Shown here: piece after piece, positions 1-9,737 of the stretch
Layout: each line of letters starts with the position of its first letter
How positions within the stretch are numbered: the first letter of the stretch is position 1
NCBI RefSeq assembly: GCF_000145035.1
Contig: NC_014387.1
Coordinates: 2,842,001-2,906,000 of the forward strand
Direction of reading: 5' to 3'
DNA from: Butyrivibrio proteoclasticus B316
GTDB taxonomy: Bacteria; Bacillota; Clostridia; Lachnospirales; Lachnospiraceae
DNA length: 64,000 nucleotides
Notes under the pieces: generated by a model
The model's input: only the letters and a program-made list of their open reading frames with translations
The model's database searches: none
What the model was told of the DNA's origin: nothing
Made by a program: the position numbers and the translations under genes

Positions 1-2460
1 TATGCTGTTGACTGGGAACCAGGCAAGATGACCTTCTACTATGATGGAAAAGAAATCTATTCATCCACCAACTGGTCAAGTGCTATTTCCGGTGCTTCTG
101 ATTCACTGGGCTTTGATGCTCCATTTGATGCACCATTTTACATGATACTAAACCTTGCTGTAGACAGCGGTCAGTTCGGTGGTTCTGCTAACAAGGCAGA
201 TTTCCAGGATGATATCAACATGTACGTTGACTATATCCGCTGCTTCCAGAAATCAGACGGATACCCTGACAGCGCATCAAGATCTGCTGATGGTGGTGTC
301 CATGATGACTGGGCAAATTACCAGGGTATAAACCAGATAGCTGATATTTCATCTGAAAACCTTGATGTCACAGGTGGTGGTCACGATGACTCACAGGCAA
401 TCGGATCCGGAAAATGGTTCCTTTCAAATCAGTCAGATGCAAGCGCAAATGCAGAAACAGTTGTAGATGAAAACGGAACAACCTGGGCTAAAGTTAACGT
501 AACCGGTCAGGGCAGCCAGGACTATGGCGTTCAGCTCATCGGCCATTACAATGCCAAGGCAGGCTATGTATACAAAGTATCCTATGACACTTATGCAGAG
601 GGTTCTCTTGTAGGTAAACAGGTAAACTGCGATTCCAAAGAATATGCCGGCTGGAGCACCTACGGAATCCAGGCATTTAGCCTTACTGATGCACCTGCTC
701 ACAACTCTTTCCTTTTTGCACAGTCAGAAGATTTCGACAACTGCAGAATAGAGTTCAATATTGGTGGTCAGGGAACAGGAACTGTATATATTTCGAATGT
801 CAAAGTCGAAATTGTTGATCCTTCCGCACTTGGAACAATTGATCAAAGTGGTGTTCACGGCGTTCTTGCAGACGGAAACATGATATTCAACGGAACTTTC
901 GATCAGGGGAACGGCCATACCGGATATTGGTCAGCAGCAAACGGAACTACTCTCCTTGTTCCAAGATATACTCTCTCAGCTCTAAGAGACAATGACGTAA
1001 GAGTTAAAGACATTGCTTCCATGAGTAACTATGAGAACATTCCCGACGGAATCAAGTATTACGAGAGAAGAGGTCAGGTTTCCGCTGACGCATCAGCTTC
1101 AGCAACTATATACCAGAGCGGTATTAAAATGACTGCTGACACCTACAATCTCTCTTTTGACCTGTATTCAGATTCAGAATCAGCTGTAAGAGCTTCTCTC
1201 CACGAAGTTACTACAAATGAGAATGGAGATCAGGTATTAGGAAAAGAGCTTGGAAACGCCAAAGCTTCATACAAGGACCTTGGAAATGTAAAGAGATATA
1301 CTCTTAGCATCACAACTACTGAAGACGTTGCAAACGGCGCTGTTGTCCTTTCTTTTGCCAAGGGTACAAGTGTACAGATTGATAATGTAACAATGCACGG
1401 CGACAATCAGGCATCCGTAGTTGATGAAAATCCTGTTGATGATGACACAACATGGACAGGTGACAGCGGTGCAGGTTCAGGTATTACAATAGACGTAGAT
1501 GAGAACAATGTTCACAGCATGCACGGTATTGCAAGCGGCTCCACATGGTATTCACCTCAGATAGGAAGCAGCAACTTCTCTGTTCTTGCTGGTCTTAAAT
1601 ATAAGCTTTCTTTTGACTACAAGATAACAGGAAACAGCAATGGAACATTTAAGTACATTGTTCAGGAAAACGGTGGAAGCTGGACAGTTGTTCAGGATGT
1701 TGTTCAGGTTGATTCCAAGGAAATGACTGCAGGGGAAGATGGTTTCTACACCTACGAGACAGTCCTTACAGCAGGCGCATCCATGGATGACTGCCACATT
1801 GACTTTGGTTTTGGTGACAGTGCAGCTAGCGGTGATATGAGTTTCTACTTCAGAAACGTGTCCATGACACTTGTAAAAGAAACATCTGAGTCAGGCGGCT
1901 CCGATAACGAAGAAGATATCGATGACGGTATATTTAATCCTGCTCCAACAGAGCCTGATGCCCCAACCGAGCCAGAAACTCCGGAAACACCTGATACTCC
2001 TGATAAGCCGGAAGTACCTACAGGATGTTTTAAGACGAGATGGGGAATAACCTATTATATCCTTAGTGATGGCAGCAAATACAAGGGAATGCTCACTCTT
2101 GGTGATCACACCTACTACTTTGGATCAAGCGGAGCCATGGTAAGAGCATCCTTTGTAACTACCAAAAAGGGAACCTACTATTTTGATATAAACGGTCACA
2201 TGGTTACAGGTTTTAAGTCACTTCTCCTGCTCGAGTATTACTTTAACGAAGATGGTATTCAGCAGTTCAACACTCTGATTGAAGATGGTGGATATACCTA
2301 CTATGTAAATAAGCTTGGACTTGTTGTAAAGAGCAGCTTTGTAGAGCTTCCGGATGGAATTCACTATTTTAACATCCAGGGCCATATGCTCAAAAACACA
2401 TCCATCAGATTGTTGTTCAAAAAGTATACTTTTAATAAAAACGGTGTTCTTATCAAATGA
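1..2460 (+). CDS. Secreted GH16 beta-glucanase, C-terminal part (5' end outside window)
   Basis: The frame is open from base 1, so the gene starts upstream and about 819 residues are visible. The first ~85 residues (VDWEPGKMTFYYDG, then FYMILNLAVDSGQFGG and VDYIRCFQK) are the end of a family 16 glycoside hydrolase fold of the laminarinase/lichenase type, which cuts beta-1,3 or mixed-linked glucans; the catalytic EXDXXE box lies upstream. About three beta-sandwich modules of CBM4/9 character follow (roughly residues 150-270, 285-465 and 480-630), then a Pro/Thr/Glu linker, then 6-7 aromatic GxxYYF repeats of the cell-wall/glucan-binding type. The repeats match those of the pectate lyase at the other end of the window, which suggests a shared way of holding enzymes at the surface. 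Exact substrate is uncertain. Confidence 0.85.
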   Translation, partial: YAVDWEPGKMTFYYDGKEIYSSTNWSSAISGASDSLGFDAPFDAPFYMILNLAVDSGQFGGSANKADFQDDINMYVDYIRCFQKSDGYPDSASRSADGGVHDDWANYQGINQIADISSENLDVTGGGHDDSQAIGSGKWFLSNQSDASANAETVVDENGTTWAKVNVTGQGSQDYGVQLIGHYNAKAGYVYKVSYDTYAEGSLVGKQVNCDSKEYAGWSTYGIQAFSLTDAPAHNSFLFAQSEDFDNCRIEFNIGGQGTGTVYISNVKVEIVDPSALGTIDQSGVHGVLADGNMIFNGTFDQGNGHTGYWSAANGTTLLVPRYTLSALRDNDVRVKDIASMSNYENIPDGIKYYERRGQVSADASASATIYQSGIKMTADTYNLSFDLYSDSESAVRASLHEVTTNENGDQVLGKELGNAKASYKDLGNVKRYTLSITTTEDVANGAVVLSFAKGTSVQIDNVTMHGDNQASVVDENPVDDDTTWTGDSGAGSGITIDVDENNVHSMHGIASGSTWYSPQIGSSNFSVLAGLKYKLSFDYKITGNSNGTFKYIVQENGGSWTVVQDVVQVDSKEMTAGEDGFYTYETVLTAGASMDDCHIDFGFGDSAASGDMSFYFRNVSMTLVKETSESGGSDNEEDIDDGIFNPAPTEPDAPTEPETPETPDTPDKPEVPTGCFKTRWGITYYILSDGSKYKGMLTLGDHTYYFGSSGAMVRASFVTTKKGTYYFDINGHMVTGFKSLLLLEYYFNEDGIQQFNTLIEDGGYTYYVNKLGLVVKSSFVELPDGIHYFNIQGHMLKNTSIRLLFKKYTFNKNGVLIK

Positions 2461-2520
2461 TAAAAAGTAAAAGCTTACCTTGCTGTAAACGAATAAGCTG
2501 TTTCTGACAAAGAATAGCTC

Positions 2521-2576
2521 AAAAAAGGGCGTCGCCCTGATGAATGATAAATCATCAGGTGCGATGCCCTTTTTAA
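2521..2576. terminator. Bidirectional rho-independent terminator
   Basis: AAAAAGGGC and CCTGATGA on the left pair with TCATCAGG and GCCCTTTTT on the right, with a small internal loop. A-tract and T-tract flank the stem, so it can end the glucanase transcript (+) and the converging thioesterase transcript (-). Confidence 0.85.
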
Positions 2577-2591
2577 TCTGGTTATAAATAA

Positions 2592-3098
2592 TTAAAAGCC
2601 TTCCATTCTGCGCTGTTTACGAAGTTCTCTTCTCTTAATGGCGCCTTCCCACTCCGCCTTCTCACTCTCTGTACGAACATTAAGTCCGTAAGGAACTATT
2701 GCAGGTGTTCCGTCATCATCAATGCAAACTTCTGTGAGATATGCCCTGTTCAGAACGTGTCTCATACCTGTTCTGACATCCTCAACATAAGTATCTACTC
2801 TAACCTCCATAGAAGTTTTTCCAACATATGTAATTTTTCCGATCATGACAAGCACATCACCAAGGACTGCTCCCTGTTTGAACTGCATGTTATCGATTGC
2901 TGCAGTTGCAATAGGATTTCCGGAATGTCTGATGGCAACTGTTCCTGCCACCTCGTCTATCCATTCCATAAGCCTTCCGCCAAACAGTCTGTTCTCCGCG
3001 TTTATGTCATCATATTTGACAACCTTGGTCCATTCTGTGATGGAGTCCTCAACATTCTTTTTGGCAATCTGTTTATCTACATGAAATACCTTGCCCAT
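2592..3098 (-). CDS. Acyl-CoA thioesterase, hotdog fold (YciA/BACH type)
   Basis: About 168 residues. ENRLFGGRLMEWIDEVAG is the typical opening of the single-hotdog acyl-CoA hydrolase family, followed by a basic C-terminal tail. It is predicted to hydrolyse acyl-CoA to free acid and CoA in the cytoplasm; chain-length preference cannot be read. Two ATGs are possible: the first (3104) follows AGGAGGT with no spacing, while the second (3098) has 7 bases from AGGAGG, so 3098 is preferred. It is a lone gene, divergent from the glycosyltransferase and converging on the glucanase. Confidence 0.8.
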   Translation of the reverse strand: MGKVFHVDKQIAKKNVEDSITEWTKVVKYDDINAENRLFGGRLMEWIDEVAGTVAIRHSGNPIATAAIDNMQFKQGAVLGDVLVMIGKITYVGKTSMEVRVDTYVEDVRTGMRHVLNRAYLTEVCIDDDGTPAIVPYGLNVRTESEKAEWEGAIKRRELRKQRRMEGF

Positions 3099-3283
3099 CC
3101 CCATACCTCCTAAATAGTATTGGCACGATCACTATGTGATCCTGCCCTTTCGGTCGGAATAATTCAAAATCATGAATTATATACCATTATTTTACAGGAT
3201 TTTGCCCTGTTTCCGCAATGGTTAGCTTGATCAAGATATGATATGATTATGTACGAAAAAACTATTGGATTATTGGAGTTAGT

Positions 3284-4360
3284 ATGAATACACCCAAAAT
3301 CAGCATTATCATTCCCGTTTACAATAAAGCCAAATATCTGGATGAATGCGTTCGTTCAGTTTTGGACCAGACCATGTCAGATATAGAGGTCATTCTCGTA
3401 GATGACGGCTCAACAGATAATATAAGCCCTCAGATGTGCGATGACTATGCGGCAAAAGATAGCCGTGTACGCGTTATCCACAAAGAAAACGGTGGTCTCA
3501 TGTCCGCCTGGATATGCGGCACCAAAGAAGCCCAAGCTCCTTATGTCAGCTATGTAGACAGCGACGACTGGGTTGATACAGATATGTATGAAGCTCTGTA
3601 TAAAAAGACAACCCTCTTCCGTTATGAAAAAGATGGCGATATGTCCGAGGCCGGCAAAGACTATTTTGTCATGTCAGAAATTATTTCAAGTAACTACATT
3701 GTGGAAAAAACAAATGAGCGCCGAAAGGAAACCCAGACACTTGCGCCAGGTGAATACACAGAAAAAGGGCTCGATATTATCAGATTTCGTCTTCTTGGAG
3801 AAGAAATCCGTCCTGTAACAATGTCCAGATGTATGAAGCTGATTTCAAGGCAGCTCGTCCTTGAAAATATTCAGTACTGTAACCCTAAAATAAGAATGTC
3901 AGAGGATGTTAACATCATGCTCCCCTGCCTGTGTGACTGTCATAGGCTTGTCATCATGGAGGGAAGTTATTTCTATCATTACAGATCTGTTGGAGAATCT
4001 ATAGTCCACAGCTATGATACAGGGCTTATGGCAAACCTTGAGCTCACTGACAAAACATATAGAGAAATATTAAAAATAAAGGGCATATCCAACGGAGAAG
4101 CTCAGATGGACAGAGAATATGTACAAATGCTCTTTTTATCTCTTAAAAATGAGCTCCGTTGTCAGAATCCGGATACTGTAAAAAGAGTTCGAAATATCTT
4201 TATGCGAGAAGATATCAGGAAAAAAGTGTTGGAAACCAAAATTACTGTTAGTTCCAAAGCAAACAAGCTTCTATATTTCTGTATGAAGCATCCAAATGCA
4301 GCAGCTGTAAATATTTCCAAGGCTATAATAAATGCCTACGATAAAAAAACTAATTCGTAA
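3284..4360 (+). CDS. Family 2 glycosyltransferase
   Basis: 358 residues. The N-terminal ~110 residues are a GT-A nucleotide-sugar domain: ISIIIPVYNKAKYLDECVRS, then VDDGSTD (nucleotide binding) and YVDSDDWVD (the DXD-like metal site). The C-terminal half, with RCMKLISRQL and MSEDVNIMLPCL, is the acceptor part seen in capsule or wall-polysaccharide transferases. There is no membrane segment, so it acts on the inner face of the membrane or in the cytosol. The start has GGAG five bases upstream. No other polysaccharide genes flank it, so donor and acceptor are unknown. Confidence 0.85.
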   Translation: MNTPKISIIIPVYNKAKYLDECVRSVLDQTMSDIEVILVDDGSTDNISPQMCDDYAAKDSRVRVIHKENGGLMSAWICGTKEAQAPYVSYVDSDDWVDTDMYEALYKKTTLFRYEKDGDMSEAGKDYFVMSEIISSNYIVEKTNERRKETQTLAPGEYTEKGLDIIRFRLLGEEIRPVTMSRCMKLISRQLVLENIQYCNPKIRMSEDVNIMLPCLCDCHRLVIMEGSYFYHYRSVGESIVHSYDTGLMANLELTDKTYREILKIKGISNGEAQMDREYVQMLFLSLKNELRCQNPDTVKRVRNIFMREDIRKKVLETKITVSSKANKLLYFCMKHPNAAAVNISKAIINAYDKKTNS

Positions 4361-4552
4361 ATACTACTCATTTGCAGCACAGTTTTATAATTATCTTTGC
4401 ATATCTATTGGAACTGTGATTATAGAGCAACTTTTGAAAAGAAATGGCTATCAAATGATAGGAAAAAATGGGGATTTAGAACTATCATAGCTACTAGATG
4501 ATAACTAAATTGATATGAAAGCTGCGCTTATGCAGTTTGAAAGGAGAAGGGT

Positions 4553-5197
4553 ATGAAAATATATAATGTTACAGATCCTGAATTTACAAATTACGGCAGG
4601 ATCATTGAAGGTTACGAAGAGGAAAAGAAGGCTATCGCAGAGGCACTTAAGACTAGCACTCCTATTCCTGAGGGAACAGATTATGTAGCTGAGGAGCCTG
4701 CTCTTCAGTCTCTCGATGCTGCTACTTCCATTACAAACAGCCTCTTTGGCGGATCACCTATGCAGTTTGGATGGTGTAACGGACACAACACCAAGCTCAA
4801 CTGTCTTGAGTATCATCGTTCATCAGAAATTAACCTTGGTTCAACAGACTTCATTCTGCTTCTTGCCAAGAGAGAAGAAATCGTTGATTACAAGCTTGAT
4901 TCCAGCAAGGTTAAGGCTTTCTTCTGCCCTGCAGGAACAATGATCGAAGTTTACGCAACAGCTCTTCACTATGCTCCATGTCAGGCTCACAAGGACAGCG
5001 GCTTCCAGGTTCTCGTAGGACTTCCTAAGGGAACTAACGTAGGTAAGCCTGAATTCGAAGCTCGCAACCAGGAAGACCGCATGCTCACAGCAACCAACAA
5101 GTGGCTCCTTGCTCACGCAGAAGCAAACGAAGCCAAGGACGGTGCTTGGGTCGGCATCACAGGCAAAAACATCGACATCGCAGAAGACCTCGCATAA
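4553..5197 (+). CDS. DUF4867-like protein (cupin-type fold suspected)
   Basis: 214 residues, preceded by AAAGGAGAAGG. The core (GWCNGHNTKLNCLEYHRSSE, then TDFILLLAKREE, AFFCPAGTMIEVYATALHYA and GFQVLVGLPKGTN) is what I recognise as the DUF4867 family of Firmicutes, which resembles ureidoglycolate-lyase-like cupins and often lies near sugar isomerase genes. The conserved His/Glu residues in the EYHRSSE stretch could bind a metal. No biochemical role can be assigned and no sugar genes adjoin it. It is monocistronic, ending in a hairpin repeat and a strong terminator. Confidence 0.55.
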   Translation: MKIYNVTDPEFTNYGRIIEGYEEEKKAIAEALKTSTPIPEGTDYVAEEPALQSLDAATSITNSLFGGSPMQFGWCNGHNTKLNCLEYHRSSEINLGSTDFILLLAKREEIVDYKLDSSKVKAFFCPAGTMIEVYATALHYAPCQAHKDSGFQVLVGLPKGTNVGKPEFEARNQEDRMLTATNKWLLAHAEANEAKDGAWVGITGKNIDIAEDLA

Positions 5198-5200
5198 AAC

Positions 5201-5252
5201 GAATGTCGCAAGCGACATTCTCGTGCCGAGCGCGGTTGCTTTTATGCAACAT
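5201..5252. repeat. Two-hairpin intergenic repeat, copy 1
   Basis: A 9-bp stem with a 2-base loop (GAATGTCGC aa GCGACATTC) is followed at 5221-5252 by a 32-base block ending in a second small hairpin (GTTGC ttttat GCAAC). The same layout occurs at 43241-43293, where the 32-base block has only two differences and the first stem keeps ATGTYGC-NN-GCRACAT pairing with a compensatory change. Confidence 0.75.
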
Positions 5253-5267
5253 ATTCCTATAATGATA

Positions 5268-5304
5268 ACCCCCACGGCTTGCAATAACCGTGGGGGATTT
5301 TTAT
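5268..5304. terminator. Rho-independent terminator
   Basis: CCCCCACGG / CCGTGGGGG stem with a short loop and a T-tract on the + strand. It ends the DUF4867 gene and overlaps the stop of the converging cstA-like gene. Confidence 0.85.
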
Positions 5305-6710
5305 TATCTTTTTTTAAGCAATATGATGGAATAGATTACTGCACAAAGTGCCGCCAAGGCGATACCTATCCAGTAGGCGATGTGAATGCTTATACCAAAG
5401 CCCTCTTTTGCGATCAGGATATATGTTACGCTGACCGCAGACATGAATACAGCGGGTACTGCTGTGATGAGGCTATGGTATTTATTCTTGGACTCTTTTA
5501 ACAAATAAGCTGTAGCTACCCACAGACTGATCATTGCGAGGGTCTGATTACTCCAGGAAAAATATCTCCATAGAACATTAAAATCAAGTTGAGTTAGAAG
5601 CGCTCCTACGCCCAGAAGAGGAAGCGTTATAATAAGGCGGTTCGCTATGGGCTTTTGCTCAAGTCCCGTGATTTCACTAAGGATCAGTCTTGCACTTCTA
5701 AATGCCGTATCGCCAGATGTGATAGGACAGGCGATAACACCGACTATAGCCAGAACTCCTCCAACTCCCCCAAGCATACCTGTTGAAATATCATAGACAA
5801 CTCCGGATTGTCCCATTGAACTTATTGCGTCATTTAGTACTTGCGAAGTTCCATAGAAAGCAACTCCACCCGCTGCCCAGATAAGGGCGATAACGGATTC
5901 TGTTAACATCGCTCCGTAGAAAACCCTTCTACCGTCATGCTCTGAAGATATGCACTTAGAGATCATAGGAGATTGAGTTGCATGAAAGCCCGAGATGGCA
6001 CCACAGGCAACGGTAATAAACATATATGGCCATATTGGAAGTCCCTCGGGATGGAGGTTTTCAAGTCTTATTTCAGGAATCTGATATCCGCCTATGATTA
6101 TTCCTGCCACGATTCCCACAGCCATCAGTATCAGGACCACACCAAATACTGGATATAGTTTACCAATTATCTTATCGATTGGCAGAAGCGTGGCAAGCAC
6201 ATAATACATCAGGATAACAACGATCCAAAAGGTCACTCCGAGGCTGTCAGGAGTAAGCCTTGCAATTAGAGCCGCAGGACTGGTTACAAATACTGTTCCG
6301 GTGAGTAGTAGCAAAAGGACAGAGAATACCCTCATCCCCCACTTAACTTTTTGTCCAAGGTAGATGCCGGATAATTCGGCTATCGATTTACCTTCATTTC
6401 TCTCAGATATCATGCCTACCATAAAATCATGTACGGCACCTGCGAGAATTGATCCAAATATTATCCACAAAAATACAACAGGTCCAAAGCACGCTCCCAT
6501 TATCGCGCCAAAGATAGGGCCTGTACCTGCTATGTTAAGCAGCTGTATCAAAAATGCCTTACCCGTTTTAAGGGGAACATAGTCAACTCCATCATTAAAC
6601 ACATAAGCAGGAGTTTTCCTGTTATCCGGACAAAAAATCTTCTCGACTAATTTTCCATAGGTAAGATAACCGACAATAAGAACAATAAAAGATACAATTA
6701 ACGATATCAC
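5304..6710 (-). CDS. cstA: CstA-family carbon starvation protein (peptide/pyruvate carrier)
   Basis: 468 residues with about 13 hydrophobic segments. LLNIAGTGPIFGAIMGACFG and FGSILAGAVHDFMVGM are CstA hallmarks, as are FHATQSPMISKC and CPITSGDTAFRSARL. The length fits the short Firmicute/Clostridial form rather than the ~700-residue E. coli protein. The family takes up peptides or pyruvate when carbon is limiting; which one here is not readable. The start codon is GTG, seven bases after GGGGGA. No terminator is visible between dapL and this gene, so some co-transcription is possible. Confidence 0.88.
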   Translation of the reverse strand: MISLIVSFIVLIVGYLTYGKLVEKIFCPDNRKTPAYVFNDGVDYVPLKTGKAFLIQLLNIAGTGPIFGAIMGACFGPVVFLWIIFGSILAGAVHDFMVGMISERNEGKSIAELSGIYLGQKVKWGMRVFSVLLLLLTGTVFVTSPAALIARLTPDSLGVTFWIVVILMYYVLATLLPIDKIIGKLYPVFGVVLILMAVGIVAGIIIGGYQIPEIRLENLHPEGLPIWPYMFITVACGAISGFHATQSPMISKCISSEHDGRRVFYGAMLTESVIALIWAAGGVAFYGTSQVLNDAISSMGQSGVVYDISTGMLGGVGGVLAIVGVIACPITSGDTAFRSARLILSEITGLEQKPIANRLIITLPLLGVGALLTQLDFNVLWRYFSWSNQTLAMISLWVATAYLLKESKNKYHSLITAVPAVFMSAVSVTYILIAKEGFGISIHIAYWIGIALAALCAVIYSIILLKKR

Positions 6711-6833
6711 TATTTAATCCCCCCATTTTCGCTTTTGGTTTTTAAATGAGCGTTCGCTATTTCGTTAATTATATTTTATAATTCTGCTTTTTTTATGTCA
6801 AAAAAATCCCTTTTCTATTCTCAGCATCAATAA

Positions 6834-8048
6834 TTATATGTTACGTATTCTTTCAATTGCCTCAATTGTGTTTTCTCTGCTTCCAAAAGCCGTGAGTCTA
6901 AAATAGTGTTCACCATGAGGGCCAAAACCTGAACCGGGTGTTCCAACTACGTTTACCTTCTCAAGAAGCTGATCGAAGAATTCCCAGCTTGTCATGTTGC
7001 CAGGAGTACGGAGCCAGATATATGGTGCATTTACTCCGCCATACACTTCATAGCCTGCGCTCTTAAGGCCATCATAGATGTATTTGGCATTTTCAAGATA
7101 ATATGCAACCTGCTCCTTGATCTGTGCTCTGCCTTCCTGTGAATAGCAGGCTTCTCCTGCCTTCTGAATGATGTAAGGTGCTCCGTTGTACTTGGTACCA
7201 TGGCGCCTTGCCCACAGCGGCCAGAGCTTTTCTCCGCCAGCTGTAAGTTCTTTGGGAATTACTGTAAAGCCCAGGCGAAGTCCTGTAAATCCTGCGGTCT
7301 TGGAAAAAGACCTGAATTCAATTGCGCACTCTTTTGCCCCCTCACACTCATAAATGCTATGAGGAATACCTTCCTCAGTAATAAAGGACTCATAAGCTGC
7401 ATCATATAGGATTATAGAGCCGTTCTTTCTGGCATAGTCAACCCACTCCTGAAGTCTCTCTTTGGTGATAACAGCACCTGTCGGATTATTCGGAAAGCAG
7501 AGATAGATAAGATCAGGCACCTGGCTTGGAAGGTCTGGTGCAAAACCATTTTCTCTGGTACATGGCATGTAGATAACGTCCTTGTAACCTTCTGTAATAT
7601 CGTCATACTCTCCGGTTCTGCCGGCCATAACATTTGAATCAACATACACAGGGTAAACCGGATCGCAGACGGCAATCTTATTGTCACTTCCAAATATTTC
7701 CTGGATATTGCTGCAATCTCCCTTAGCTCCGTCAGAAACAAAGATTTCATCCGGAGATATGTCACAGCCTCTTGCCTTGAAATCATTCTCAGCAATGGCG
7801 TTTCTAAGAAACTCATAGCCAAGATCAGGCGCATAGCCTTTAAAGCTGCTCTCCTGTCCCATTTCGTCTACTGCACTATGAAGTGCTGTTATTATTGCAG
7901 GTGCAATAGGCCTTGTAACATCGCCAATGCCAAGCCTTATAACTTTTTTATCAGGATTCTCGCTCTGGAAGTTTCTAACCTTCTCTCCGATCCTGGAAAA
8001 AAGATAACTTCCCTGAAGCCTAAGGTAATTCTTATTTACAGTTGCCAT
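6834..8048 (-). CDS. dapL: LL-diaminopimelate aminotransferase
   Basis: 404 residues, normal for DapL. This PLP enzyme converts tetrahydrodipicolinate directly to LL-diaminopimelate for lysine and peptidoglycan synthesis. Visible features are the N-terminal [11 protein letters not shown], the glycine-rich [19 protein letters not shown], the Schiff-base lysine in [14 protein letters not shown], and the C-terminal [18 protein letters not shown]. The last motif and the N-terminus separate DapL from generic class I aminotransferases. It has its own promoter and a leader hairpin, and is transcribed away from the IS element. Confidence 0.95.
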   Translation of the reverse strand: MATVNKNYLRLQGSYLFSRIGEKVRNFQSENPDKKVIRLGIGDVTRPIAPAIITALHSAVDEMGQESSFKGYAPDLGYEFLRNAIAENDFKARGCDISPDEIFVSDGAKGDCSNIQEIFGSDNKIAVCDPVYPVYVDSNVMAGRTGEYDDITEGYKDVIYMPCTRENGFAPDLPSQVPDLIYLCFPNNPTGAVITKERLQEWVDYARKNGSIILYDAAYESFITEEGIPHSIYECEGAKECAIEFRSFSKTAGFTGLRLGFTVIPKELTAGGEKLWPLWARRHGTKYNGAPYIIQKAGEACYSQEGRAQIKEQVAYYLENAKYIYDGLKSAGYEVYGGVNAPYIWLRTPGNMTSWEFFDQLLEKVNVVGTPGSGFGPHGEHYFRLTAFGSRENTIEAIERIRNI

Positions 8049-8077
8049 TTTCTTTTGCTCCTTCCCAAACGCACAAA

Positions 8078-8107
8078 GGCGCCTTAGAGAATATTCTCTA
8101 AGACGCC
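8078..8107 (-). promoter_or_regulatory. Leader hairpin of dapL
   Basis: The 5' UTR contains a 20-base perfect palindrome (CTTAGAGAATATTCTCTAAG) extended by GGCG/CGCC pairs. There is only a weak U-stretch after it, so it is better read as an mRNA-stabilising or regulatory hairpin than as a terminator. Confidence 0.6.
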
Positions 8108-8126
8108 CTTGTCTTAATCAAAATAG

Positions 8127-8155
8127 ATTGTATTCCATGTATTTTTTGCTGTCAA
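8127..8155 (-). promoter_or_regulatory. SigA promoter of dapL
   Basis: TTGACA (8155-8150), 17-base spacer, TACAAT (8132-8127). The predicted start is near 8120, giving a leader of about 70 bases. Confidence 0.8.
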
Positions 8156-8187
8156 GAAGATATAATAATATGATATAGGTGTCAAAA

Positions 8188-8330
8188 GTCATAAATGCGT
8201 ACATGCTTGCATGTTAAGCATTTTGACTTTATGACCCGAACAAATATGAGGAATTAGCAATTTACGAAGTAAATTAGCGATTTCCGAATATTTTTAGAAT
8301 TACGAAAATAACGAAGTTATGGAGTAATTC
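8188..8330 (+). repeat. Cluster of three intergenic hairpins
   Basis: No gene lies here. Three stem-loops follow each other: 8188-8235 (GTCATAA..TTATGAC outer stem with nested ATGC and ACATGC/GCATGT), 8250-8285 (AATTTAC gaa GTAAATT inside GGAA/TTCC) and 8297-8330 (GAATTAC stem, internal loop GAAAA/TGGA, inner TAAC gaa GTTA). The third resembles hairpins upstream of rpoB. The + direction is assumed from that similarity. Confidence 0.55.
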
Positions 8331-8384
8331 GTATATCATATGTGAAAAAATACTTTTTTATATCATTTAAGGGAGATTTACCTG

Positions 8385-8560
8385 TCAACTACCACACACC
8401 TAAAGGTACGTGGCTTGCGACTCCCCTGTAGTTCGTTTTAACAACTCCTACATTTTGTCGGTGGAACTTCCGTGGGGTCGCATCATGGGACGGTTGACAC
8501 CGCCCCTTACGACAAAGATTTACTCTGCCGTAACTGTATCAGGTACTTGACTATCTTCAA
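8385..8560 (-). ncRNA. Candidate omega (reRNA) guide RNA of TnpB
   Basis: TnpB proteins use an RNA made from the 3' end of their own gene through the right end of the IS, with the guide taken from flanking host DNA. Here the ~135 bases between the tnpB stop and the end hairpin are G/C-rich and structured (for example GGGGCGGTGTC and CCACGTACCTTTAGGTGTGTGG folding on the minus strand), unlike the AT-rich flanks. The guide would start below about 8385. This is inferred from family knowledge and position only. Confidence 0.45.
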
Positions 8561-9659
8561 GATAATTGATTCCCATACGGTACAGATTCATAGCTCCAAT
8601 GCGGTCATCGTTAGACTTATAGCCACAGTTCTTACAGGTGAACAGATGTATCTTCTTGTCACGGTTAGCTTTTTCAATGTGCCCACATACAGGGCAGCAC
8701 TGACTTGTATAGCGAGGATTAACCTTAATAACGATAGACTGATTCTGTTTAGCCTTGTAGGAGAGTTTCTGCTCAAGGTCATAGAAAGACCAAGAAACAG
8801 ACACATAGCGGTCTTTGGCTCTGACACGCTCTGTAGCATTGCGAACGCCCGACAAATCTTCAAGGACAAAGAGTGTATGCTTCGGATTGTTCTCAACGAG
8901 TGCCTTTGATACTTGATGGTTTACATCCTGCATCCAACGGTTTTCTCGCTGACCGATAGCTTTGAGTCTACGTCTTGATGATGGTGTCTGACGCATTTGG
9001 AGTTCCTTACGAAGTTTGACATAGCTTGCACGTTTCTGCTTGATGGCTTTACCGCTTACAAAACCAGACTTGTGCTTACTATCATAAGTGGAAGCAACAA
9101 AGTTAATACCTCTGTCGATGCCAACAACATTACAGATATCGGAGATATTGCATTCCTCGATATCATAAGTAACGGGGATATGTAAAAAATACTTACCATG
9201 CTTGTTTACGAGTTTAGCCGTGCCAAACTTATAGATTGTATGGTCAAAATACTTAGACATACCTTCAGCAAAATAAGGAAGTTTCACACGACCATTCAGT
9301 GTATTAACCGAAAAACAGCTTTGTGTAAGGGAATAATCCCTGTTCCATACAAGGTCATACTGTGGCTTCTTGAAAGATGGCTGAATCCACTCTTTCTGAT
9401 TTTCAAGAATGGTCTTATATCTTGCAATGACAGTCTTAAATACGGACTGAGCCATCTGAGATTTAAGTCCAAACTCTTCTCGGAGTGTAGAATACAAAGC
9501 CTTGTTAAGTGAGAACTGCTTTAGGTCGTGAGTACGGAACACATAGTCAGATACATAATTGCAGGCATCAGAATAAACATACATGGTTTCATCAAGTAAA
9601 ACCTTACTTTCTGTATTAACGGATATCTGTATTTTAGCCGTAACTGTCATTTGTTCCAT
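8520..9659 (-). CDS. tnpB: TnpB, RNA-guided nuclease of the IS605 element
   Basis: 379 residues, usual size. The RuvC-like nuclease residues are all present: Asp in VVGIDRGINFV, Glu in FVLEDLSGVRN, and Asp in SNDDRIGAMNLYRMG. The C-terminal four-cysteine zinc finger (CCPVCGHI then CKNCGY) is complete. TnpB cuts DNA matching its guide at a short TAM and helps keep the element in place; it is not the transposase itself. The gene runs away from tnpA and its 3' end leads into the candidate guide RNA. Confidence 0.92.
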   Translation of the reverse strand: MEQMTVTAKIQISVNTESKVLLDETMYVYSDACNYVSDYVFRTHDLKQFSLNKALYSTLREEFGLKSQMAQSVFKTVIARYKTILENQKEWIQPSFKKPQYDLVWNRDYSLTQSCFSVNTLNGRVKLPYFAEGMSKYFDHTIYKFGTAKLVNKHGKYFLHIPVTYDIEECNISDICNVVGIDRGINFVASTYDSKHKSGFVSGKAIKQKRASYVKLRKELQMRQTPSSRRRLKAIGQRENRWMQDVNHQVSKALVENNPKHTLFVLEDLSGVRNATERVRAKDRYVSVSWSFYDLEQKLSYKAKQNQSIVIKVNPRYTSQCCPVCGHIEKANRDKKIHLFTCKNCGYKSNDDRIGAMNLYRMGINYLEDSQVPDTVTAE

Positions 9660-9737
9660 AAGTTAACCTCGTTTTTTCACTAAGCATATGATATAATAAT
9701 TTTTAGTGAAAATCAATCATCTATAGGAGATTTTAGC

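Noticed and set aside
8078..8107. dapL leader hairpin as a lysine riboswitch
   Set aside because: The leader is only ~70 bases and has none of the conserved lysine-riboswitch junction sequences.
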